Numbered from the stretch's first letter, positions 1 to 9,251 are shown. The stretch is DNA of 64,000 nt from Streptomyces sp. NRRL WC-3742 (GCF_000720635.1 NZ_JOCF01000003.1:218454-282453), one strand, 5' to 3'. The notes: generated by a model not told the origin, from the letters alone. Program-made: numbers and translations.

Positions 1-81
1 GGCGCCTGGACCGACTTCGCTGCCAGCTCCTTCGACCACTTCATCACCGACCTGGAGCGTGCCTACCACCAGGACCTGTAG
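1..81 (+). CDS. 3' end of an unidentified gene (partial)
   Basis: The frame starting at base 1 is open and ends in TAG at 79-81, giving the last 26 residues of a protein (ends FITDLERAYHQDL). The rest lies outside the window. The acidic/aromatic helix-like tail is reminiscent of SMI1/KNR4 (SUKH) proteins, but 26 residues are too few to assign a family. It converges on the next gene, which lies on the other strand. Confidence 0.6.
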   Translation, partial: GAWTDFAASSFDHFITDLERAYHQDL

Positions 82-98
82 CCCGGCGGTGCACCGGG

Positions 99-425
99 TC
101 AGATGGTCCAGCTGACGGGGTAGGTGACCACCGGGGTGAACGTCACGCCGACCGACTCCATCTCCCCGCGCGCGACGACGACCATCTCCTTGAGGTGGTT
201 CAGCTGCGCCGAGTGCTCCTCCGAGTCCCAGATGCTGACCTGCAGCATCGAGCCGTCCGGCGAGACGCCCGCGTAGAAGTGGAGGAGCCCCGGCAGTTGC
301 CGGACGGCGGGGGCCAGGTACTCCGAGGTCTTGGTGTTCATGGCGTCGACCTCGGCGAACCGGCTCGGGTCGAAGGTGGCGCGCGAGGCGCGGACGACGG
401 CGGTCGCGGGCAGTGACTCGGTCAT
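99..425 (-). CDS. ABM-type small monooxygenase-like protein
   Basis: This encodes 108 aa. The ATG at 425 is chosen because an AAGGGGGAACAGTC Shine-Dalgarno precedes it; the frame stays open upstream but that stretch looks like a shadow. The pattern (PSRFAEVDAMNTKTSEYLAPAVRQLPGLLHFYAG, then an SIWDSEEH strand and a terminal hydrophobic strand) resembles dimeric alpha/beta-barrel antibiotic-biosynthesis-monooxygenase proteins, which are often cofactor-free oxygenases or have no known activity. No substrate can be inferred. It is monocistronic and converges on the partial gene at the window edge. Confidence 0.6.
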   Translation of the reverse strand: MTESLPATAVVRASRATFDPSRFAEVDAMNTKTSEYLAPAVRQLPGLLHFYAGVSPDGSMLQVSIWDSEEHSAQLNHLKEMVVVARGEMESVGVTFTPVVTYPVSWTI

Positions 426-615
426 GACTGTTCCCCCTTGGATAGGTGACGTTCCGATCGGATGGTAGCCCGGCGGGCGGCGGCTGCGCCCGGATGCCGC
501 CGGCCGAACCGGGCGCCCGGCGCCGTCCGGCCGCCGGCGTAAGGGGTCGACACCGGTCGGGCCCCGTGCTACTGAGGAACGACCGCCCCCACAAGGACGC
601 TTGAAGGGGAAACGC

Positions 616-1598
616 ATGCCCGTGCCCGACCGTGCGGCCGACGATCCCGGGGCTCCGACGTTCGTCGTGTCGCCGCTGGCCCAGTTCATCCACGCACTGC
701 ACGACGGCCCCTGCAGCCGCCGCTCCCCCCTGCGACAGCGCTGGTGGCAGACGTCCAGGGGCAGCTGGACACCACCGGGCGCCGCGTCACCGCCCTGGTC
801 AACCGCGCCCAGCCCGACCGCGCGGTCTTCGTGCCGCTGACGACCCTCAGCAGGGCCGGGACACCGTCCCTGAGCCACGAACTGGAGCGCCTGCGCGAAG
901 CCCCGCCCCACTTCCTCGGCGCCCGCCTCGCCGCCGACTGCGGACCCACCTGCCCTGACCACTCACCCCACTGCGACTGGGCCAGCCGCCTGGTGAAGGC
1001 CCTGCGCAACGACGAGGACCGCGCGCTGCGCAGCATCGTCGACGGAATCGCCGACACCTTCCGCGCGACCATGGCCGACCACTGGCGGCCGCGCATCGCC
1101 CACCACCTCCACCACGACCTGGCCTACCGCACGCAGTTGGAGGAGGACTTCGGCCCGCTCGCCCTGTTGACCTCCGTCGACCGCGACACCCGGCCGAACG
1201 CGGGCATCCCGAGCGAACTCGTCCTGATGCCCTGCGCCTTCGGGCACCTGAGGACCCACGCATCCGTGACACCGGCCGGCTGCCGCGTACTCGTCTACCC
1301 GGCCCGCCTCGGCACGACCGAGCGCCGGCAGGCACGCGACCCGCTTGCCACCCTCCTCGGCGCCGGCAGGGCGGCCGCCCTACGGGCCCTGCGCGTGCCT
1401 ACCTCCACCTCCGGCCTCGCCCAACACCTGGGCACCACCAGCCCCGTCGCCTCCCGCCACGCCCAAGTCCTGCGCGAGGCCGGCCTGATCACCACCGTCC
1501 GCAAGGGCAGAGCCGTCCTCCACCAACTCACCGCCGTCGGCGAGAGCCTCCTCACCGCCAGCCGCGACCATCCGCCCGGCACGGTCATCGGCCTGTAG
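616..1598 (+). pseudogene. ArsR-type winged-helix regulator with an apparent N-terminal frameshift
   Basis: The C-terminal 280 residues are read from an in-frame GTG at 744. They end in an ArsR-like winged helix (SGLAQHLGTTSPVASRHAQVL, then LITTVRKGRAVLHQLT), as in actinobacterial DUF5937-type regulators. The natural N-terminus (MPVPDRAADDP then FVVSPLAQFIHALHDGP) starts at ATG 616 behind a strong GAAGGGGAAACGC site, but in another frame that stops at 840. The two frames join across the C-run at 725-730 by a -1 shift. This may be a real mutation, a sequencing error in a C6 tract, or translational slippage. If the frames join, the protein would be about 327 aa. Confidence 0.6.
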
Positions 1599-1772
1599 TG
1601 CGAGCATCCGCCGGCTCGGGCGTGACGGGGTGGAGATTGCTGCCTGCTGACATTTACACGTTGTCACACATCGTTCACCGTCCGGGGTCTGACGCCGGCC
1701 GCCCGCCCGGTGGTGAGATGGGGTCCATTCGCCCGGCGTCCCGGTCGGGCCGGCCCAGGAGAGCCCGCTACC

Positions 1773-2333
1773 ATGATGAACCGTCAGCGTTTCACCGTCG
1801 TCGCCTCGGCGACCGTCCTCGGCCTGGCCCTCGCCGGGCTCGCCGGAGGCACCGCGCAGGCCACCCCGGCCAAGGCTTCCCCCGTCAAGGCCACGACGCT
1901 CAGCGCCAGTTGCTCGCAGGCGTACCTCCCGCTGCCCGACCCGACGTGTACCCCGGGCGCGTACAACCCGGACGTCACGCAGTCGACCATCAGCTCGACC
2001 ATCTGCGTCTCCGGCTGGACGGCCACCGTGCGCCCGCCGACGAGCTACACCAACGCCCTCAAGGTGCAGCAGATCGCCCAGTACGGCTACTCGGACACCA
2101 ACACCGCGGACTACGAGGAGGACCACCTCGTCCCGCTGGAGCTCGGCGGCGCCCCGCGCGACCCCAACAACCTGTGGCCCGAGCCGCGCTACGGCACCCA
2201 GACCGCTACGAGCAAGGACTCCGTCGAGACCAAGCTGAAGAACGCGGTCTGCGGTGGCCGCGTCACCCTGTCCGCCGCCCGCAGCGCCATCGCGAGCGAC
2301 TGGACGACGGCGCTCAGCCGCCTGGGCCTGTAG
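1773..2333 (+). CDS. Secreted HNH-like (beta-beta-alpha metal) protein
   Basis: This encodes 186 aa and begins with a signal peptide (MMNRQR, hydrophobic core, cleavage near AQA). The mature part contains YEEDHLVPLELGGAPRDPNNLWPEP; the EDH..P.ELGG...NLWPE pattern matches secreted HNH/DUF1524-like nuclease domains, in which the His and following Asn bind metal. It is probably an extracellular nuclease or a degenerate relative, since no biochemistry can be read from sequence. ATG 1773 lies 12 nt after AGGAG; ATG 1776 is an alternative. It stands alone, after the regulator and convergent with the next gene. Confidence 0.7.
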   Translation: MMNRQRFTVVASATVLGLALAGLAGGTAQATPAKASPVKATTLSASCSQAYLPLPDPTCTPGAYNPDVTQSTISSTICVSGWTATVRPPTSYTNALKVQQIAQYGYSDTNTADYEEDHLVPLELGGAPRDPNNLWPEPRYGTQTATSKDSVETKLKNAVCGGRVTLSAARSAIASDWTTALSRLGL

Positions 2334-2393
2334 CCAGGTAGCCTCCGCGAACGCGTGAGCCCGCCCCGCCGGATCGCCTCCGGCGGGGCGGGC

Positions 2394-3284
2394 TCACGCG
2401 GTTCCGACGGGAAGAGGGCGCGGGGGACCGGCGCCGATCCGGGCGCGGACGAGGTCGACCGGGCCCCGGAACCAGCCCAGCTTCTCCACCCACCAGGTGA
2501 GCCCCGCCGCCCGGTACGGGGTGACGACCGTCGCGTCGGCGTCCTGCCGGAGCCCGGACGTCCGGCCCTCCATGACGACGTCGAACGACCCGTTGCGGAC
2601 GGCCTGTTGGGCGCGGACGTACGCGACCACGGCGGCCAGGTCGACAGGAGGCATCATCTGGGTGTGGCCCACCCCCGCCCGGGTGGGGAAGACGCCGTCC
2701 CAGTGCGCGGCCCGCCGCATCGGGCGTCGCGAGGGCCAGGTACCCGCGATCCACACCGGGATGCGCGGCCGCTGCGGGCTCACCGGCTGGAAGGTGAGGT
2801 CCTTGACCGTGAACCAGCGGCCGTGGAAGGTGAACGGGCGGCCGGTCCACAGCCCGTCGAGGACCTGGAGCGCCTCGTCCAGCTTCTCCGCCCGCACCCG
2901 TGGGTCCGGATCCTCGCCCAGCGCCTGGAACTCGGCGGCGGAGGAGCCGAGTCCGGCGCCGAAGACCAGCCGTCCGCCGCTGAGAAGGTCCAACGCGACG
3001 GTGGCGCGGGCGACTTCGGCCGGGCGCTTGAGGGCGAGCACGTTCACCATGACGCCGAGCCGCAGGCGCTCGGTGTCGGCGGCGATCGCGGCGAGGGTGG
3101 TCCACGAGTCGGTGAGGTGCTCGCCCGGGTGCTCCGCGACCTGGCCGTCCCAGAGGAAGAAGCCGTCCCAGCCGGACCGCTCCGCCAGCACTCCCAGTTC
3201 GCGGAGCAGGCGGGGATCCGCGTACTCGCGCCGGTTGGGCAGTCCGACGGCGTAGCGCAGCGGCTGCTGTGGCGTGGCGTCCAT
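2394..3284 (-). CDS. LLM-class F420-dependent oxidoreductase
   Basis: This encodes 296 aa. The start ATG at 3284 follows AGGAAGGCGACAGCCG; an upstream extension lacks a ribosome site. It is a luciferase-like TIM barrel with GLPNRREYADPRLL at the N-terminus, WDGFFLWDGQV, and the family signature DLLSGGRLVFGAGLGSS, with PVWIAGTWPSRR later on. Such enzymes use reduced F420 (or FMN) for hydride transfer; the substrate is unknown. It is divergent from the four-gene operon starting at 3592 and shares a 307-bp intergenic region with it, so a common regulator is possible. Confidence 0.8.
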   Translation of the reverse strand: MDATPQQPLRYAVGLPNRREYADPRLLRELGVLAERSGWDGFFLWDGQVAEHPGEHLTDSWTTLAAIAADTERLRLGVMVNVLALKRPAEVARATVALDLLSGGRLVFGAGLGSSAAEFQALGEDPDPRVRAEKLDEALQVLDGLWTGRPFTFHGRWFTVKDLTFQPVSPQRPRIPVWIAGTWPSRRPMRRAAHWDGVFPTRAGVGHTQMMPPVDLAAVVAYVRAQQAVRNGSFDVVMEGRTSGLRQDADATVVTPYRAAGLTWWVEKLGWFRGPVDLVRARIGAGPPRPLPVGTA

Positions 3285-3591
3285 CGGCTGTCGCCTTCCT
3301 GCATGACGTCCCCGCAGGGCCTTCTCGTACGGCATCGCCCTCCTCGATGATGTCGGCCGCGCGACGGCCGGAGCAACCCGAAGCACTCTCCGCAGGCCGG
3401 GTGCCGGGCCCGGTGCTACGGTCCTCTGGGAGCCTGAATCGCCTGCGGCGGTCCCCTGTGAGCTCCCCATGGGGCGGTGTCCCCCTCGGCGGGACGGTGC
3501 GCCCCCCGCTCCTTCCACACCTTCCGTAGTACCTCCCGTACCCATCGCCTCCGGACGCGACAGCGCACCGGAGGAATCGAGGGGAGCAGCG

Positions 3592-5004
3592 ATGTCCGAG
3601 AACAGCGCACCCCCGGAGCCCGGCGACGAGGTCCTGGTGATCGGCGGCGGGTTCACCGGTCTGGCCGCCGCCCATGAGCTGGCCCTGGCCGGGGTGCCCT
3701 GCCGGGTGCTGGAGCGCGAGCCGTACGTCGGCGGCCTGGCAGGGTCGTTCGAGGTCGGGGGAGCCCGGCTCGAACGCTTCTACCACCACTGGTTCTCCTC
3801 CGATCTGGAGGTCCGGGCGCTGTGCGCGGAACTCGGCTGCTCCCACCTGCTCGAGCCGCATCGGACCCGGACGGGCGTCTACTACGCGAACTCGGTGTAC
3901 CGGTTGTCGAGCCCGTGGGACGTGCTGCGCTTCGCGCCCCTCCCGCTGCCCGACCGGGTCCGGCTGGGCTGGTCCGCGGTGCGCGCCCACCAGGTGAAGC
4001 ACTGGCGGGACCTGGAGGACCTCACGGCCCGGGAGTGGCTGCTGGAGCTGAGCGGGCCGCAGGTCTACGAGACGGTCTGGCGCCCGCTGCTGGAGGGCAA
4101 GTTCGGCCAGTACGCGACCGAGGTCGGCGCCACCTGGATGTGGACCAAGCTCCACCTGCGCGGCGGCAGCCGGTCGCACAGCGGCCGCGAGGTCCTCTAC
4201 TACCTGCGCGGTGGCTGCGCCGCCCTGCTGGACGCGTGGGTCTCGCGCCTCTCCGAGCTGGGGGTCCGGATCTGCACGGGCACCCCGGTGCGGCAGGTGC
4301 TGACCGACGCCCGCGGGGTGTGCGGGGTCCGCACCGACGGCGGAGTACTGCCCGTACGGCGCGTGCTGGCCACCACGGCACCGGACCTGCTCGCCGGCCT
4401 CCTCACCCCCGCCCGCGCCGGACCACCGCCCCATCCGGACGTGCCCGCCGTGCGGCGGCGCCTGTCCGAGATCCCCTACCTCGCCAATCTGTGCCTGGTG
4501 CTGCAGACCGACCGGTCCCTGTCGGACACCTACTGGCTCAACGTCACCGACCCGTCGTTCCCCTTCGTCGGCGTCATCGAGCACACCAACCTGGAGGATT
4601 CCGACGCCTACGCCGGGCGTCACCTGGTCTACCTGTCCGCCTACCTCCCGACCGGCGCCGAGCTGTACCGGATGGACGACGAGGCGGTGTTCCACGCCAG
4701 CCTTCCGCACCTGAGCCGGATGTTCCCGCAGTTCCGGCGCGACTGGGTCCGGGCCCACCACGTCTGGCGGGCCGACCACGCCCAGCCGGTCATCACCCCG
4801 CACTACTCCGACCGCATCCCGGCGATGGAGACCGACGTGCCGGGGCTCTACCTGGCGAGCATGGCCCAGGTCTACCCCCAGGACCGGGGCACCAACTACG
4901 CCGTACGGCAGGGACGGCACGTCGGCCGCTTGATCGCCGACCGGATACGGACCGCCCGATGCGTGGCCGCCCGCAGCGCCGCCCCCGAGGAGTGGACGCC
5001 ATGA
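3592..5004 (+). CDS. NAD(P)/FAD-dependent oxidoreductase (UDP-galactopyranose mutase / protoporphyrinogen oxidase-like)
   Basis: This encodes 470 aa. ATG 3592 follows GAGGGGAGCAGCG. The Rossmann dinucleotide site is VIGGGFTGLAAAHELA at about residues 16-31, followed by LEREPYVGGLAGSF and the ERFYHHWFSSD segment. That segment is seen in COG1232-type flavoproteins, often linked to glycan or natural-product pathways. A second FAD-contact region (PGLYLASMAQVYPQDRGTNYAVRQGR) is at the C-terminus. It is the first gene of an operon; its TGA overlaps the next ATG (ATGA at 5001), which implies translational coupling. Substrate unknown. Confidence 0.8.
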   Translation: MSENSAPPEPGDEVLVIGGGFTGLAAAHELALAGVPCRVLEREPYVGGLAGSFEVGGARLERFYHHWFSSDLEVRALCAELGCSHLLEPHRTRTGVYYANSVYRLSSPWDVLRFAPLPLPDRVRLGWSAVRAHQVKHWRDLEDLTAREWLLELSGPQVYETVWRPLLEGKFGQYATEVGATWMWTKLHLRGGSRSHSGREVLYYLRGGCAALLDAWVSRLSELGVRICTGTPVRQVLTDARGVCGVRTDGGVLPVRRVLATTAPDLLAGLLTPARAGPPPHPDVPAVRRRLSEIPYLANLCLVLQTDRSLSDTYWLNVTDPSFPFVGVIEHTNLEDSDAYAGRHLVYLSAYLPTGAELYRMDDEAVFHASLPHLSRMFPQFRRDWVRAHHVWRADHAQPVITPHYSDRIPAMETDVPGLYLASMAQVYPQDRGTNYAVRQGRHVGRLIADRIRTARCVAARSAAPEEWTP

Positions 5005-6419
5005 ACTCCCTGATCAGCACCGAGGATTGCGAGCGGATGCCCATCGAGCGGGTGCACGAGCTCTACCGCCGCCACGTCAGCCGGAGCCAGGTGACGCTGC
5101 TCTCCGCCTTCGGATTCGGCCGCGACGCCGTGGACAGCGCCTCGGGCTGCTGGATCACCCTGCGCGACGGGCGCCGGGTCCTGGACTTCACCGGCGGGAT
5201 CGGCGTGCTGAACCACGGCCACAACCACCCCCGCATCCTGGCCGCCCGCCGGCGCTTCCAGGAGCTGCGGCGCATGGAGGTGCACAAGAACTACTTCTCG
5301 CCGTACGTCGCCGCGCTCGGGCACAACCTGGCCCAGCTGCTGCCCGGGGACCTCGATGTCAGCTACTTCCCCAACTCGGGCGCGGAGGCCGTCGAGGGCG
5401 CCCTCAAGATGGCCTACAAGTACCACCGCGGCCATCGCGGCACCGTCCTGCACTCCGACATCGCCTTCCACGGCAAGCTCCTCGGCGCCGGAAGCCTGAC
5501 CGCCTCGCCGGAGGTGCACTTCACCTTCCCGCGGATCCCCGGTACGGACGGTTTCGCCTTCGACGACCTCGCCTCCCTGGAGCTGGCCCTGGAGCGGCAC
5601 AGCACGCCCGAGGGCGGGAGCGACGTCTACGCGCTGGTCCTGGAACCCTTCAGCGCCTCCAGCCTCCGCGAGTGCTCGGAGGAGTTCCTGCGCGAGGCGC
5701 GCCGGCTGTGCACCCGGCACGACATCGTCCTGATCTTCGACGAGGTCTACACCTCCTGGGGCAGGACCGGTTCGCTCTTCCACTTCATGCGCCACCCCGG
5801 CCTCGTCCCGGACGTGGTGACCACCTCCAAGTCCTTCGGCGGCGGCAAGGCGTCCATCTCCGGCTACGTGGCCAGGGAGCCCGTCTTCCGCAGGGCCTAC
5901 GACTCGCTCCCCGACGCCACCCTGCACAGCACCACCTATTACGGATTCGGCGAGGAGACGGTCACCGCGCTGGAGGCCGTGGCGATCGCCGTCGAGGACG
6001 ACTACCCCGCCAGAGCCCGCCACCTCGGCGAGCGGCTGCACCGCGGCCTCACCGCCCTCGCCGCCGGCCACCCGCACCTGATCACGGAGGTGCGCGGCAC
6101 CGGCGCCCTCCAGGGCGTCGTCCTGCGCCACGGCCCGGCCGCCCTCGAGCGCGCGCTGCACCTGCTGCCGTCCTCCTTCGCCCGCGACCCGCAGGCCGGG
6201 GCCAAGCTCGCCACCGCCGCCGTGGTCGCCGCCCTCTACCGCGACCACGGGGTGCTCACCTACTACGGCTCCAACCAGGACCTGCCCCTGATCGCCGCGC
6301 CTCCGCTGGTGGCCGAGGACGCCGACATCGACGTCTTCCTGGAGGCCCTGGACGCGGTGCTGGCCAAGGGCATGCCCCGACTCCTGGCGGGCCTGGTCAA
6401 GGAGAAGGCCACCGCATGA
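5001..6419 (+). CDS. Class III PLP-dependent aminotransferase
   Basis: This encodes 472 aa. The signature DIVLIFDEVYTSWGRTG is the class III DEV-x-GRTG motif, and VTTSKSFGGG carries the likely Schiff-base lysine (Lys277). FTGGIGVLNHGHNHPRI and YFPNSGAEAVEGALKMA form the PLP phosphate region. Such enzymes transfer an amino group to an aldehyde or keto group, or act as omega-transaminases. The start overlaps the stop of the flavoprotein gene by 4 nt, and the stop overlaps the next ATG by 4 nt. The partnership with a GMC oxidoreductase suggests amination of an alcohol-derived carbonyl (inference). Confidence 0.85.
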   Translation: MNSLISTEDCERMPIERVHELYRRHVSRSQVTLLSAFGFGRDAVDSASGCWITLRDGRRVLDFTGGIGVLNHGHNHPRILAARRRFQELRRMEVHKNYFSPYVAALGHNLAQLLPGDLDVSYFPNSGAEAVEGALKMAYKYHRGHRGTVLHSDIAFHGKLLGAGSLTASPEVHFTFPRIPGTDGFAFDDLASLELALERHSTPEGGSDVYALVLEPFSASSLRECSEEFLREARRLCTRHDIVLIFDEVYTSWGRTGSLFHFMRHPGLVPDVVTTSKSFGGGKASISGYVAREPVFRRAYDSLPDATLHSTTYYGFGEETVTALEAVAIAVEDDYPARARHLGERLHRGLTALAAGHPHLITEVRGTGALQGVVLRHGPAALERALHLLPSSFARDPQAGAKLATAAVVAALYRDHGVLTYYGSNQDLPLIAAPPLVAEDADIDVFLEALDAVLAKGMPRLLAGLVKEKATA

Positions 6420-6856
6420 GGGCCCGTCCACCCGCCGAGGAGCACCGCCGTCCACGGGCCTGGGAACGGCGCGTACGCTCCGCGGGGCTCCCAGCGCTCT
6501 GGGCGGGCCGCTGCACGGCCCTGGGCGAACCGTCCCGCCAGGCCGCCGCCGTCCGCCACACGGCCGCCACCCTGGCCGCGCTACCGGCGCCGTACCGCCT
6601 GGTGTTCGCCCTGCTGATGCGGGTGCTCCCGGTCGCCGTCGTCCTCGCCGACCCGACGGGCCCGCTCCGGGGCACCTCGGACCGGGCCCGTACGCGACGG
6701 GTCGCCGACCGGCTGTCCACGGTGCCCGGCTTCGCCGAACTGCTCAGGGTGAGCCTCGCACTGGCCCTGCACGGTGCCCTGGACGGACCCCTGCACGGCG
6801 CCCTGGACGGACCCCTGGACGGACCCTCCGGCGCGCCGCGTCAGGAGCTCCGATGA
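6416..6856 (+). CDS. Small operon protein, possibly a GMC-oxidase partner
   Basis: This encodes 146 aa with an ATGA overlap at both ends (6416-6419 and 6853-6856), so it is clearly part of the operon. It is Ala/Leu-rich and basic, with a central hydrophobic helix (YRLVFALLMRVLPVAVVLADP). The layout (GLPALWAG, LAALPAPYRLVFALL, VPGFAELLRVSLALAL) recalls the N-terminal helical region fused to long-chain alcohol oxidases of the GMC family, here as a separate protein; this is a weak resemblance. The C-terminal tail is built from a 24-bp tandem repeat (6767-6826) encoding LHGALDGP units. Confidence 0.55.
   Translation: MRARPPAEEHRRPRAWERRVRSAGLPALWAGRCTALGEPSRQAAAVRHTAATLAALPAPYRLVFALLMRVLPVAVVLADPTGPLRGTSDRARTRRVADRLSTVPGFAELLRVSLALALHGALDGPLHGALDGPLDGPSGAPRQELR
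6767..6826 (+). repeat. In-frame 24-bp tandem repeat
   Basis: Two nearly identical 24-bp units (6767-6790 and 6791-6814, one difference) are followed by a half unit at 6815-6826. They encode LHGALDGP, LHGALDGP and LDGP at the C-terminus of the small operon protein. The unit length is a multiple of three, so copy-number changes keep the frame. Confidence 0.85.
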
Positions 6857-8316
6857 CCGGACCCTCCCACACCATCCACTGCGACGCCCTGGTGATCGGC
6901 TCGGGAGCCGGAGGCAGCACCGCGGCCCTGGAACTCGCCGGAGCGGGCCGAGAGGTCCGCGTCCTGGAGGAGGGCCCGCTCGTCCCGCAGGAGCGGATCA
7001 CCCGAGCCTCCCCGGCGGAGAACCTGCGCCTGCTCTACCGCCAGGGCGGTCTGGTCCCCATCCACGGCGCGCCCACCATCCCCTTCGGGGAGGGCCGTTG
7101 CGTCGGCGGAACCACCGTGGTCAACGGAGGGCTGTTCTGGCGCCCTCCCGAACGCCTGCTGGACTCCTGGGCGTCCGCCGGCGTCGACGGCTTCCGGGCC
7201 CACCACCTCGCCCACCACCTGGCCGAGGCCGAACGGCGCCTCGGCGTCCTCGACCAACCGCCCGGCCGGGGAAACCGCGACTCGGTCCTGCTCGCCCAGG
7301 CCGCCGACCGACTCGGCTGGCGCTGGGCACCGGCCCGCCGGGCGGTGCGGGGCTGCCGGCACGCCAACCGCTGCGTCACCGGCTGCCCCACCGGCGCCAA
7401 GCAGAGCATGCTGGTGACCTACCTGCCCGCCGCCGAACGGCTCGCCGCGGTCATCGAGCCCGACACCCGGGTCGTCCGGCTCGAACACGACGGCACCCGG
7501 GTCACGGCCGTGCACGCCCTGCGCCACGGCCGACGACTGCGCTACCTCCCGCAGACCGTCTTCCTGGCGGCAGGCCCCATCGGCAGCCCACTGCTGCTAC
7601 GACGCAGCGCCATCGGCGGCCGGGGCCCGGGCCGCGCCATCGCGTTCCACGTCAACTTCCGTACGGTAGCGCGCTTCAGCGAGCCCGTCCGCGCCACCGA
7701 GGGCACCATCTTCACCGCCCAACTGCAGGAGTTCGCCGACCGGGGCGTGCGGGTGATGCCAGGAAACCTCACCCCGGGCTCGCTCGCCGCCGCACTGGCC
7801 GCCCACCCCGCCGGAACCGTCGACCGGACGCTGGCCCAACTGGACCGCATCGCGGTCTACACCACCCAGGTGAGCGTCCAGGGCACCGCACGGCTCCTGG
7901 CAGTACCCGGCCTCGGCGCACTCCTGCGCCACCGCCTGACCGACACCGACCGCGACCTCCTCGGCACCGCCTTCCGGCACACCGCCGACCTCCTCCTCGC
8001 CGCCGGCGCCGTCGAACTCCTCCCACCCGCACCCGCCCGCCTGACCACGGCCGCACAGGCAGCCGACTTCGCCCTCCACAGCCGCCCCGAGACCTGGGAC
8101 CTGATCTCCGTCCACGCCATGGCCTCCTGCCGCATGGGCCCACCCACCCACGGCGGAGTCTGCGACACCCAGGGCCGCCCCCACGGCTTCACCAACCTCC
8201 ACCTCTGCGACGCGAGCGTCCTCCCCGGCGCCACCGGCATCAGCCCACAGGAGACCATCATGGGCTTCTCCCACCTCCTGACATCCCGCCACCTCGACCG
8301 GCCCACCGGCACCTGA
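6853..8316 (+). CDS. GMC-family FAD oxidoreductase (alcohol oxidase/dehydrogenase-like)
   Basis: This encodes 487 aa. The ADP-binding motif VIGSGAGGSTAALELA lies at about residues 14-29, followed by GRCVGGTTVVNGGLFWRPP, the GMC substrate-loop region. The C-terminal signature is VHAMASCRMG, then LHLCDASVLPGATGISPQET. A Cys cluster in GCRHANRCVTGCPTGAKQSM (C-x6-C-x3-C) matches the one in long-chain alcohol oxidase-like GMC enzymes. It likely oxidises an alcohol to an aldehyde or ketone for the neighbouring transaminase (inference). It is the last gene of the 3592-8316 operon. Confidence 0.82.
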   Translation: MTGPSHTIHCDALVIGSGAGGSTAALELAGAGREVRVLEEGPLVPQERITRASPAENLRLLYRQGGLVPIHGAPTIPFGEGRCVGGTTVVNGGLFWRPPERLLDSWASAGVDGFRAHHLAHHLAEAERRLGVLDQPPGRGNRDSVLLAQAADRLGWRWAPARRAVRGCRHANRCVTGCPTGAKQSMLVTYLPAAERLAAVIEPDTRVVRLEHDGTRVTAVHALRHGRRLRYLPQTVFLAAGPIGSPLLLRRSAIGGRGPGRAIAFHVNFRTVARFSEPVRATEGTIFTAQLQEFADRGVRVMPGNLTPGSLAAALAAHPAGTVDRTLAQLDRIAVYTTQVSVQGTARLLAVPGLGALLRHRLTDTDRDLLGTAFRHTADLLLAAGAVELLPPAPARLTTAAQAADFALHSRPETWDLISVHAMASCRMGPPTHGGVCDTQGRPHGFTNLHLCDASVLPGATGISPQETIMGFSHLLTSRHLDRPTGT

Positions 8317-8402
8317 GCGGGGCGATCACCAACGACTTGGTGCGCGGTAGCCAGGTTCCCCAGTTGGTTCGGTGGGCCGCGACACCCTGGGAGACTGCCG
8401 AG

Positions 8403-8936
8403 GTGACGCGCACGATCGTGGTCAGCGACTACGACCCCCGATGGCCCGAGCAGTTCGAGCACCTGCGGCAGCGACTGGCACCCCACGTCGCGGATCTGGC
8501 CGTGTCCATCGAGCACGTCGGCAGTACGGCCGTGCCCGGGTGCGCCGCCAAACCGATCATCGACCTCGACATCGTGGTGTCCGAGGAGGCCGTCATGCCC
8601 GAGTTGATTTCCCGACTCGTCGGGCAGGGCTACCAACGCGAAGGCGATCTGGGGATTCGGGGGCGGGAGGCATTCCAAGCCCCTCCGGTGGCTCCTGAAC
8701 ATCACCTGTACGGCGTCGTCGCAGGCTCAAAGCCCCACCTTGATCACGTCCTGCTCCGTGACTACCTGCGTCAGCAGCCCGATGAAGTCCAGCGCTACAG
8801 CGTGTTGAAGGTCGCCCTGGCGCAGCAGTTCCCTGCCGACAGTGAGGGCAGGACGGCCTACTCGGCGGCGAAGAGCACTCTGGTGGAGGAACTGATCGCG
8901 AAGGGCTACGCCGCTCGGGCCGCCGGCGAATCGTGA
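8403..8936 (+). CDS. GrpB/Dephospho-CoA kinase-like nucleotidyltransferase-fold protein
   Basis: This encodes 177 aa from GTG 8403, which lies 9 nt after GGGAG. The motifs VVSDYDPRWPEQFEHLRQRL, SIEHVGSTAVPG and AKPIIDLDIVV are the GrpB (UPF0157) family hallmarks: a nucleotidyltransferase fold with a GS-x-AV-G loop and a DxD pair. GrpB proteins have no settled biochemical role. The 86-nt gap after the GMC gene makes it unclear whether it belongs to that operon. Confidence 0.85.
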   Translation: MTRTIVVSDYDPRWPEQFEHLRQRLAPHVADLAVSIEHVGSTAVPGCAAKPIIDLDIVVSEEAVMPELISRLVGQGYQREGDLGIRGREAFQAPPVAPEHHLYGVVAGSKPHLDHVLLRDYLRQQPDEVQRYSVLKVALAQQFPADSEGRTAYSAAKSTLVEELIAKGYAARAAGES

Positions 8937-8967
8937 CGTACGGCGGACCGCACGGCTGGGTGATGTT

Positions 8968-9120
8968 GTGACGCATCACCGGGCCCGTGCGGTCCTGTCC
9001 CATCCTGCCTTCTGCGGCCTTGATCGCGCACATCTCGGCGACTGGACCGCAGAGTTGGCTGATCCTTGGGTAGCCCGGCGCGGGTCCGCGCTGCGCGAAC
9101 GCCGGGGCGGCGCTCGCCGA
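8968..9120 (+). pseudogene. Remnant of an IS5-type transposase N-terminus
   Basis: About 50 codons from 8968 (VLSHPAFCGLDRAHLGDWTAELADPWVARRG, then RERRGG) look like the N-terminal segment common to streptomycete IS5/DDE transposases. After that the frame degenerates, and no catalytic region or inverted repeats are visible. A short stretch in another frame (ALAELYGVTRPTVARA, about 9109-9156) is helix-turn-helix-like and may be a second remnant. The call is by pattern only. Confidence 0.35.
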
Positions 9121-9251
9121 GCTGTACGGCGTGACCCGCCCCACCGTCGCCCGCGCCCCGACCAGGCGAGGCGCGAACGTTGCCCCTCGTTGCGTCGGGA
9201 TCTCGTCGGGATCTCCTGCGTGAACACCGCCGTACGCGAGACGGGAACTTG

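Noticed and set aside
2314-4920. An 868-codon minus frame across the oxidoreductase genes
   Set aside because: Shadow of genes on both strands; low-complexity composition.
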